Assembly: GCF_910592395.1 (NCBI RefSeq)
Contig: NC_088318.1
Span: forward strand, 13,144,349 to 13,208,348
Direction of reading: 5' to 3'
Length of the DNA stretch: 64,000 nucleotides
Source of the DNA: Lineus longissimus
Lineage: Eukaryota; Nemertea; Pilidiophora; Heteronemertea; Lineidae
The notes below the pieces were generated by a model. The model ran no database searches, had not been told where the DNA came from, and was given only the letters and a program-made list of their open reading frames with translations. This document shows, one piece after another, positions 48,160-64,000 of the stretch. Every line of letters starts with the position of its first letter. The stretch's first letter is position 1. Both the position numbers and the translations under genes were made by a program.

Positions 48160-49080
48160 TGTATCCATCGACAATGGCCACAGGCTTGGATTAGGCTCCA
48201 TAGATAAAGGTTGTATGATACTGATTTCCCTGTCCCCGTGGGCGCTTGCATGGTCTTAGGATGCACAATGCAATGTCCTCGCAAGAGGGACTGGTCATTG
48301 CAGAGAAAGAATGTATGATACACATTAGCCTTTCCTGAGGTCTTTGATGAAGTCTCCAAAGTGATAGGTTGTATGTTGCCTATCAGCAAGCATGGTCATT
48401 GAAGAGAAAGGATGTATGATACACATTAGCCTTTCCTGAGGTCTTTGATGAAGTCTCCAAAGTGATAGGTTGTATGTTGCCTATTAGCAAGCATGGTCAT
48501 TGAAGAGAAAGGATGTATGATACACATTAGCCTTTCCTGAGGTCTTTGATGAAGTCTCCAAAGTGATAGGTTGTATGTTGCCTATCAGCAAGCATGGTCA
48601 TTGAAGAGAAAGGATGTATGATACACATTAGCCTTTCCTTGTGGGTAAGGTCTTTCATGAGGCCTTCATAGAGATAGGTTGTATGATGCCTATTGGCATG
48701 TCCTCGCAGTAGGGCATGGTATGCATGATACACATTAGCCTTTCCTTACGGGTAAGGTCTTTCATGAGGTCTTCATAGTGATAGGTTGTATGAAGCCTAT
48801 TGGCATGTGCTCACAGTAGAACATGGTCATTGAAAAGGATGTATTGTACACATCAGCCTTTCCTTATGGGCAAGGTCTTTCACGCGGTCTTCATAGAGAT
48901 AGGTTGTGTGCTGCCTTTTGGCATGTCTTCATGAGAGGATGTACATGGTCATTGCAGAGAAAGGATGTATGAATAAGGTATGGGTAAGGTCTTTTATGTT
49001 GTCTCCATAGTGATTGGTTGTACATGAGGCCTTATGGCATGTCCTTTAATGGGAGTGCATAGTCATCAAAGAAAGAGGAT
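48160..49080. repeat. 101-bp tandem array with a diverged tail
   Basis: Near-identical 101-bp units begin at 48401, 48502 and 48603 (GAAGAGAAAGGATGTATGAT...), with an earlier, slightly shorter copy at about 48300. Beyond 48640 the units are longer, about 115-120 bp, and diverged (CCTTTCCTTRNGGGTAAGGTC replaces part of the unit), up to about 49080. Each unit carries GATGTATGATACACATTAGC and GTGATAGGTTGTATG. Short frames inside are repeat artefacts. Confidence 0.85.
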
Positions 49081-51520
49081 GAATGGTACACAGCCTTTCC
49101 CAATAGCTGTCTCCATGCGATTTTGATCACAGATAACAGCAATTGCTTGTTTGCGAAGGCACTTAAAACGAAAATAGAGAAAGAGAAAATGGAATTTTTA
49201 CAAGTACTTTCTTTAATCAAAACATTTAACACCACATGTTCTTCCAATCATTTTTCACCCAAAACAGTTTCAAATTTAAAATATCCATGTTGGTAATTTC
49301 TGGCTATATTTTTTACATTCAAATCGCGTTCACATTGTGATTTTTAGCTCCTCGGTTGACATGCTAGACAAAATTTGTAAGAGACTAACATGAATGGAAA
49401 TTTTAAACAACAGAGCACTCCCAGGATGGCACGCACGCACACAAACTCTAGATTTTCAAGGAGAATGTAATATGGACATATCAAGTAGACTTCTCAACTA
49501 CCATTTTCAAACTACTTTGTAAGACAAGTTGCCATTGGTACCCATTCAGAGAAATGAAATATTGTCCAGGTAGCTGTATCCTGATCCAAAAAATTGTCAC
49601 TGCACTTCCAGTTCCATGGTTGGTCAAGTCATAGCAAGTGATGTAACGTTTTAGAATTTTGAATCTAATGAAATCTCAAAGAGTGGAAAAGTTGTTGTGT
49701 TCCTTTGAGAAATTGGTCCCTGCCAGGGTGAGAAATCATTGCCATCACACCAACTCTTCTTTATACACATTAGACTAAATTACAGCATCATTACTTTGCC
49801 TCTGAAAAACAAGAAAATACTATTTTAGAGTAATATGGCTCCGCACTAGGAACTCATAGAGACAAAAACCATGGTCACCCTGAACAGCTTTCATTAGGTA
49901 ACAGTCATCAAAATATAGTTAAGCAGTCATATTAAATACATTTCCTGAAAATGTAGATACAGTTTAGGATGACCCAAAAACCATGGAAACTAGCATTGGT
50001 ACAGTGGGTAGCAGTAGATATTCCACGAGCATTGGAGTCTATCTACACAGTCAGTGCAAGACATGCAGATGAATTGATTTCATTAGCCAGCTCCGGGTGT
50101 TTTAACACATGTTCGAGACCCTAAATAACAAAGGTCATAACCATTGCACTGTTCTTTCAGGTTGTATAGCAGGGAATGCTTGCGACATGCTTATCCTCAG
50201 TAAAACGGTTCTTCGCACATCCAACACTGCCAAGTCCTGGCAAGTGCAGCATCAGTGGTAGGCCTACCTACCTACAACAGGCTTTCCCTCCGCCCACTTT
50301 GTTATTTTCAATTGAGTTCCATCCTTCTTTATCGCTTCAGCTCTATATTGTGGCTTTAAACAGTGACGAACTACCCGCGCACAAATAGATGAAAACTGGA
50401 CATAACTGAAACAGAAAAAAAAAATTGATTGATGTCGAGGTAATCTCCGTCTGATCTGCCAAGTGCCATGCCTTTTCCGATTGCCAGCTAAAACACTCCA
50501 CCATACTCGTCGTTCTCGATACAGAAGAGTCAGTTATCATAACGCCTCAAATCCTTGTGATGTATACTATTATGTACATCAATACACAACTAAAACGCAT
50601 ACCAAAATAATGTACTGTATACTATAACTGTAGTGTAGTGTTATTTACACTACGATTTCATCCCGGTTTTGAAGGTCGCTACAACTACCCACGTTTCTCA
50701 GTATTCAGATATTTTCAAGACTCGACATTGACAAATACTTATTCTATTAGATATAATCTACCGTCAAATCATTCAATCAACTTACTTTAATCCAACCTGA
50801 CGCCAAAAAGCTGCCATTATTAGGCCGAGGAGATTTTTTTCAAGGATATGACCGGAAGTACTGTTTACCCAGAGTCCTGTGCGGGAATCCAGGTAATTCA
50901 TACTTCCGGTATTTCCAAAACACCAAAACAAGTCACGAGACTTGCTTATAAAAGCTGCAAAAGCATATAAATCTGCAACTTTGCATCAATATATTTTTTG
51001 TGGTGATAAATAAGTAACTAAAGATTCGAAAGTTAGTGGACATTTGCTATTATTTCGCGATGTCATTCAGTAATTCGATGGCAAAATTTGGTGTCCTTTT
51101 TTTCTATTTTTTACAGCCTACACAGCCTACAGGGTGCCCCTAAAAAATGGCAACCATAATCAATGTCATCGTTGTTCGGCAACGCATTTGTGTTTGTTAA
51201 GAGTAGTGCTGCGCTAAGATGCCAGAAATGTTTGTGACGTCATCCATGCATCAACTCTCGACAATGACCTCTGTTTCTGTCTACTAAAGTCTAGTGTCTG
51301 ACAGTCATTTTGCATGCAAAAAATCCAAATCGTCGACCGTCTGTTCCTGAGGTAATTACTACGAGGGTTGCTCAAGCCTAAGTTGGGCAAGGTGTGCGTT
51401 GTGACCTTAGAGCTAAAAACACCACTGGGCAGTGGGCACCTACTCTACTCGGTGTTTGGTATTCAACCCATAAAAGGTGACGACAGATTAGAAAATTAAA
51501 CCTTTTTCTTTGCATTGCAG
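49081..51520. other. Spacer and probable 5' region of the DEF8-like gene
   Basis: No recognisable gene. The frames at 50176 and 50343 are short and without domains. A TTATAAAAGC stretch near 50945 might be a core promoter element for the downstream gene. The exon at 51521 begins after a strong acceptor (CTTTTTCTTTGCATTGCAG), so at least one untranslated or short coding exon must lie upstream; I could not identify it. Confidence 0.4.
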
Positions 51521-58345
<6,825 letters not shown>

Positions 58346-61300
58346 GAACGATTACTACGGCAGTGGGAAAATTGCGGAAAAAAACATTATAGCATTCCAA
58401 AAAGTTTACCTCTGTTATCAGGGTTCATTTCTCGTGTTCAGGAGTTTATAGTGATTAACCCTTTAGATCCGATATCCGGCCACTGATATCTGTCTATATA
58501 TCCCTAACCAGCCATGAACAGCCCACCAGTGCGTGCGTTCCTTTTCTCGAGCAACACAATTGCCATCTCTACTTAAGCATTGAAACTAAGACCAGTTTTT
58601 GACCAGTGAGGGATCTATTGATGAAATCTTATGAAAATTTAGTGGCTGGCTTGTTTTTTTGGGGGAAAATTGCTGAAATGATTCAGGGAAATACAGGGAA
58701 ACACATAAAAATGTTCCAGGATCTAAAGGGTTAACCCACTGTTATCTGAAGATCATTATATGTGACACTGTCAGATTATGACATAATAGGCCTTATGAAC
58801 ACCTTTCCTGATAAGTATTCTGTCAGTTAGTTTGTAAAAATATAATTTAAGATACATTATAAGGCAATTTTTGTGAAGTTCTTAAGGAAAATGGCTAAGT
58901 TGGGTGATTCATGCTCCCAAATCAAGATACAAGATCTGTAAATCTTGTTCAAAATTCTGCCGATTGTGGCGCTGATTCAGAGTCAGCAAAGGAATACAGG
59001 AGCAGATTTATCTTGTTAAAGCCTTGTTGTCAGAATTTGGTACCGAGTCCTAGGTTCGGTGCTGTAGTAATGTTACCATAGTCTAAGTCATTGTTATAAA
59101 TTCTTGGTCTTAGTTTTGTGTTTCTACTATTATCCTCGTTGAAGTATTGCGTTTGTTTATTCAATCCATTGTGAATTATTTTCCATTGTAAGTTTAGTAA
59201 TTACCAGTGTTTTTCTCACTCCGAGCAATTTGAAATAGTACGTGTACACGCATGGTGCCTTTTATTGTATTAAATTCACCCAACGTTTGGGGATTACTGG
59301 AGTCAACCTACATTATTCTTGTTTTTCATTTTCACACCATGAATCTTAACCTGAGAGATCATAGGCGTTGGCAGGGTTTCCAGATGGGAATCCATGGTCA
59401 GTTTCGAACATCTCCTCCGGTGTTCACCCCCCATCCCCACCCCGGACCCCACTGCTACTAAGACAAAGCAGGGAGATGAAGTTTCTTGGCCTCCTGACCC
59501 AAGACCAAAGCAAAGCGCATTGGGAGACTATTGCCCAGATCTCTAACTGTCTGGTTCAATTCCGGGATGAACCTTGAACTGTAGTTCAGGATGAACTGTC
59601 ATGGCTTCAAGGACTCTTAAAACTTTAGGGTCTGTCGGATGTAGCTACAGTCATGGTCTCTTTAACCGAGGTGTCCCTGCAAGGACAACTAAAAATCCCA
59701 CACAGGTGGAGAGTAGCCCAGACTGGAGGGACTGGACTCCACACCTCTGGCAGAAATCCGTAGTTTGTCTCGCAGCCTCCGGACCAAAGCAATGGGCATT
59801 GTGTATACAGTAGCCAAAGCCAAAACTTCAGGAAGACATGGTTGACCAATTCAAGCACCATTACTATAAGGATGCATCAATTAAATGGGGGGAACAGTGG
59901 CAGAGTGGTTAGAGAGCCAGGGTTATAGCCACAGGTCGTAGGTACGACACTCCGACATCTGCACTGTTTCATTTGTGTCCTGGGCAAAGCACTCAACCCC
60001 CTTTGCTCCATCCAAATACAACACCTATTGGTCCAGAGTGTTAACCCTGTGTTTTGGTCTTCTATTATCGTAGCTGGGACAGTGGAACTTACAATGTGAT
60101 ATGTTGGCACAGGAAAGGATGATCAGATCCTTCGATGAGCCCCGATGGCATTGCTTGTTAATCAAATGTAATATAAGCGTGAGACGTATGTGCTAATAAA
60201 TCACCAAGTCAACCAGACACCCCCGCCACTCTTACCCCCAGACATGGCTATGCATTGTCACCTGGACCCCTTCTACGAGTGATAGATGTTTTTATTGTTA
60301 CCAAAGATACCAAATAAACATGTGAGAATTCAAGTAAAGGTACCGGTTCATGTAGTCAAGAGAACTAGACGAGGGGAAGTGGGCGAATACTGTTAAAGGT
60401 GAATTATGAATCCTGTCCAAACCCAAACTCTAATGATGATAATAACAGTTAGTTCTTAGTTCAGAAGAAACAAGAAGCAAAAAAGAATAAATAATTTTCA
60501 GATCTTTTATTCCTCATGAGAGACTAGTGACGAACATCCTTGAACCTCTACAGTTATAAAAATAATTTAGACAAAACAAAATACAGATGCCGAAATGAAC
60601 AACATAATACATCATTTAACAAAAGCTAACATCAGAAATGTTTTAATGACAAGCAAGTCACTATAGCAGCTTGAGATAAAAGAGTCAGATGCATCTCAAA
60701 AAAGGGTGAAACCTAAAACGACCAAATATGTAAGTCTCTTCTTTAACCCCCCTTAATACCCCTCCCAAAAGGCAATAAAACAGAAAGATGCAGCTTCTTA
60801 GACTGTTGACCCCTTCCCCCAGATGAAAATTCTATGTCTTTACAGGCTTCAACCTATTGATCTTCTACTGATGGATCGTAGAACCAGTGTCTATACTGCA
60901 TACAGGAATGCTGTAAAATTCATGTCAATATCATCCCGTGACACTCCACCTTTAACAAAAACGTTAAATTCGAACTAAAGACAAAACCTCATCAATTTCA
61001 AAAACGATAAACGAAATGATTGGCCCCATCATGACGATGATTCAATTTCCCGATAAACGCAATGGAAAAGTTGGATTATCTCTATCTAAAAAGAGGTTGT
61101 GCATCAATGGTAAACACGTTACACCGCAGGGTACTATGTTGCCATAGCAAACTGTGTTGCTATAGCAACCGATACCAGTCATGGTATGAAGCTCAGAGGA
61201 AAACAGAGCGATGTTCGGTGATTGATGTTACGTCTGCTTCCAACCGCCAAGAGAAAATCAATTCCAAACTTGACACAATATGAACATAATTTTTCAAGAG

Positions 61301-63247
61301 AAAAAATTCAGTTTTATTCGATAAGCAGTGGCCGGTTTGACTAAAGCACAGATAAAACAAATTTTACGATCGCCTCAGACATAGAATAAAATTGCGGGAC
61401 ATACATTTTCATGATCAGTTTTAAGCACTAGCAATGTAAAGAATCAAGTAGAGATTAGATTTTATCCCATACTTGATAGTATTAGATTTATCATAACAGT
61501 ACATTAGTAATAAGACGAAAATGAAAAAAGGTTTGTGTGATGTCACACAGTGCTAGTGACATCACAGACGGCATCCTATGTGACGCAAAAACAAAGTGAA
61601 AGTGATGTCACCGTACTTTTTTAGCTTTTCGCTTATATCACCGTCAGTTTTATCCCACTGCCATAAAAGTTGCATGTTCCTGATTGACGTGTTATTTCAA
61701 AACGATATCACCGGTCATTCACTGAGTGAATGGAAACCAATTTTGAGATGATCCCCAACTCAAGACAAATATTCTATAAATTCTAGCACCCCGGATGGGG
61801 AATGCATTTGAACCGTTCCCCAGCAGTCCTTGCAATGAAAAGCTGCACCAAACGAGCAAAATTTTAAATATCATTACCTAATGGATTATCAATGCATTCG
61901 TCCTTTCATAAAAATATATACATGGAAGTAATACTGCAACTTCTTATTGCATAACAATAAGCATATAAACAATTTACAATTTTCCACAAAACATCGACAT
62001 TATTTCAAAATACAAAATCATATATACAGAGTGTCCATTATGATACTTGAACAACTTCATAACAAACCAACTGACACAGTTTGTTTGGATAAAAATCATT
62101 GTTCTAAACCGTTTTTAACTACCAAGCATTTTTTTTATGCTGCTTTTTTTGGTAGTTTTTGAAGCAGAATGTTACATTAGACAAAGAGTATTTTCAGCTC
62201 AAATATTTAAGAGGTACGCCACTCTTATTTACCACTGGCTCAGGAAAACGGAAAAGCACTTATACACAATGCCGTAGTGCAGTTTATCATGCATGTTTGC
62301 TGAAACGTGATATTCATTTATTTGCATATCTGTGCACACAACGGCAATGTTGAAATTTATATTCAGTACGCATTTATGCAATTGAAAGTGTTCTCAAATT
62401 CAAATACGAATTTCAACTTTTAAACAAACGACTAAGCCTTTGCATGTTGCTGTGTCAGATAGATGATATTTGGGAATAAGTTGACTGGTCTGGGCGATAA
62501 CTACATTTAAGTCAAGAAATGCGTAGTACTGATATAAAGCATATTCAATACAACGACAACATGATATACACAAACACAGATTATTGCCAATTTTCATTAC
62601 AATGTATGAAAGTACATGTACTTCTGCAACAGAGAATATAGTCAAGTTACTCGACAGACAGCAAGAAACTGAAGATAAAGTCCGAAAAAGTCTTAAATGC
62701 CTCGTCTCCCAACTACGTACGGTATGCTTGGGTGTTCAGTCATAACTGTAGTTCCTCCTCATATGACTTGCGTTCAATAATCCTGCAAGTTTAAACCTCC
62801 AACTCACTGTCAGTACAAAGGGTTGAATAGCATTCCGCGAAGATGAGGTCACTGCACTGCTGCCCTCTATTTCCCAATCGCTGATTTACAGGCAATGTCG
62901 GACAAACATGCGGTTTCGTAATGGATTCAGGCTTTCTAACTAGGGCAGTTAGATTCAATCTGGCACCTGTCCGAGTGTTGGAAATACTACATAATTGTTC
63001 TGAATATTCCTCTCTCTGACTCTATGGTATCATTCATGCTACAAACAATGCAGGGTCAAAGATAATTGACTTTGAAATAAGCTAAAATGCGTAGAAATAA
63101 GTGTCGATGTCCGACTGTCACGTGACTAAAACGTCAGCAATATCTTATGCAAATGACCTTGTGAGCTATAAATAGTAACTTCGCGGAATGCTATTGAAAT
63201 CGATGCAAATAAACAGCCAAGCTGACATCAATGTTTGCAAACACCGC
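58346..63247. other. Convergent spacer between the DEF8-like gene and the - strand gene
   Basis: The left part should hold the DEF8-like 3'UTR; AATAAA occurs at 60313-60318 and nearer signals are unclear. A tRNA-derived SINE lies at about 59886-60150. The right part should hold the 3'UTR of the - strand gene ending at 63248, with reverse-strand AATAAA at 62317-62322, 61313-61318 and 60506-60511. No other coding gene is supported. Confidence 0.5.
59886..60150 (+). mobile_element. tRNA-derived SINE
   Basis: It has an A box (GTGGCAGAGTGGTTAGAG) and a degenerate B box (GGTCGTAGGTACGACACTCC) at tRNA spacing, followed by TGTGTCCTGGGCAAAGCACT and CAACCCC, a central block found in many invertebrate SINEs. 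The tail and target duplication are not resolved. It is not a functional tRNA gene: the cloverleaf 3' acceptor strand is absent. Confidence 0.65.
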
Positions 63248-64000
63248 TCAAGTACCCTGGTCAGAGGGGTTCATCGGGTCAAGGAATGGGGCACGCTCTG
63301 TCTGGAACTGCTTGAACGAGTGAGACAGTTTGCGAAATTCGTTCGACACATCACCAAAATGTTTCTCCAATTCGGAGAATTTTTTCTCGCGCATCTGAAT
63401 GTACGCCAACAGATAACTGACCTGTGCCTGTGCTTCATGTAATGACTGCGGCATCTTGTTTACTGCAGGGTTCTGCGCCTGAAATCTTGCAGAATGAAAT
63501 GTTACCTGTGGCTGCTGTGGGACGCTTCGGAGCGCCACCTGTTCATTGACTTGGTACTGCAACTGTGGCGGATGTATCGACTGCTGCGCCATCCCACAGA
63601 GTAATGGTGGCGACGCCTGATGCATGTCGTTTATTTTCAACATCGCACTTTGACACGCTGGCATCATGTAAACTGGTGACGAAACTCTACGATGCAATGG
63701 AGAGTGAACACTTGCTACTGCGGCTGCAGCAATGGGCGATGCATCCAGCGTCCGTCGAAGCAACGGAAAAGTCAGTGGATTATGGAACATGAATGCATTC
63801 GTATCAATGTTGGGCGAACCTGGTGAAAACATATCATCACCTTCATCCGTTGATGAAAGAGGCTCGTACTCTGGGTCCGAACGTTCCTTTTTAATCTTAA
63901 TACTTTCGTCTGACAGACAGTTTTCATCCTCGTTAGAAAAAGATGATCTGTGACTGATACCAGATTCATCTTGACAAGCTTTTTTACGATTTTCATTTTC
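63248..64000 (-). CDS. C-terminal part of an unidentified, probably nuclear, protein
   Basis: An open frame enters from beyond the right edge and ends at the TGA at 63248-63250, giving 250 residues here. The start is acidic and Ser-rich, with SIKIKKERSDPEYEPLSS, where IKKE fits a sumoylation consensus (hydrophobic-K-x-E). Pro/Gln/Ser/Met-rich sequence follows, then a helical, probably coiled-coil segment (SYLLAYIQMREKKFSELEKH, VSNEFRKLSHSFKQFQTER) near the C-terminus. This composition suggests a transcription or chromatin factor, but no named family is recognised. The ATG at 63832 is internal to the frame, not the start. Confidence 0.7.
   Translation of the reverse strand, partial: ENENRKKACQDESGISHRSSFSNEDENCLSDESIKIKKERSDPEYEPLSSTDEGDDMFSPGSPNIDTNAFMFHNPLTFPLLRRTLDASPIAAAAVASVHSPLHRRVSSPVYMMPACQSAMLKINDMHQASPPLLCGMAQQSIHPPQLQYQVNEQVALRSVPQQPQVTFHSARFQAQNPAVNKMPQSLHEAQAQVSYLLAYIQMREKKFSELEKHFGDVSNEFRKLSHSFKQFQTERAPFLDPMNPSDQGT

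Noticed and set aside
48153-48733. Short - strand frames with repeated motifs
   Set aside because: They are shadows of the 101-bp tandem array.
59886-59960. A tRNA gene
   Set aside because: A and B boxes are present, but there is no complete cloverleaf and the sequence continues into a SINE body.

Overview
This window is nuclear DNA from an animal. Every convincing gene is broken by GT-AG introns, the protein families are metazoan, and the spacers are full of non-LTR, SINE and DNA-transposon debris and microsatellites. The two large receptors suggest a marine invertebrate, possibly a lophotrochozoan: an LDLa/LRR rhodopsin-type receptor of the GRL101 type, and an adhesion GPCR with tandem lectin-like modules. 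I cannot fix the species from the sequence. Exon boundaries were read by eye from splice signals, reading frame and phase agreement between neighbouring exons.

Layout. (1) 49-15241, + strand: the 3' part of a 28-exon adhesion-class GPCR. It has three concanavalin/LamG-like modules, a Thr/Pro linker, a GAIN-like region with a GPS motif, 7TM and a cytoplasmic tail. A phase-compatible alternative 3' end lies at 16202-17575. (2) 26488-21398, - strand: a two-exon receptor of about 1434 residues (CUB-like, C-type lectin x2, LDLa, LRR, rhodopsin 7TM). (3) 26.5-33.9 kb: a repeat-rich spacer with two inverted-minisatellite foldback elements, a 5'-truncated and broken LINE with a TATC tail, a MITE and a SINE. 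(4) 33979-38022, +: a membrane-anchored GH3-domain protein. (5) 38.0-40.0 kb: MITE debris and another foldback element. (6) 40030-46523, +: a 15-exon ankyrin-repeat protein with an acidic tail and a C-terminal CaaX box; all 14 introns are phase 0. (7) 46.5-51.5 kb: the 3'UTR, a pogo-like MITE and a 101-bp tandem array. (8) 51521-58345, +: a DEF8-like C1/Rubicon-homology zinc-binding protein. (9) 58.3-63.2 kb: spacer with a tRNA-derived SINE and the probable 3'UTR of (10). (10) 64000-63248, -: the C-terminal part of an unidentified, probably nuclear, protein.

The genes do not form a pathway. Two are cell-surface receptors with large lectin-like ectodomains, one is an endolysosomal adaptor homologue, and two are poorly characterised cytoplasmic or membrane proteins.

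The most unusual feature is a set of four mobile-element-like structures at 3812-5227, 26854-27824, 32342-33640 and 38662-39103. Their arms are inverted arrays of short tandem units. Each uses a different unit, and each is flanked by a different short direct repeat that looks like a target-site duplication. The architecture recalls the TU/foldback elements of sea urchins, but the four share no obvious sequence.
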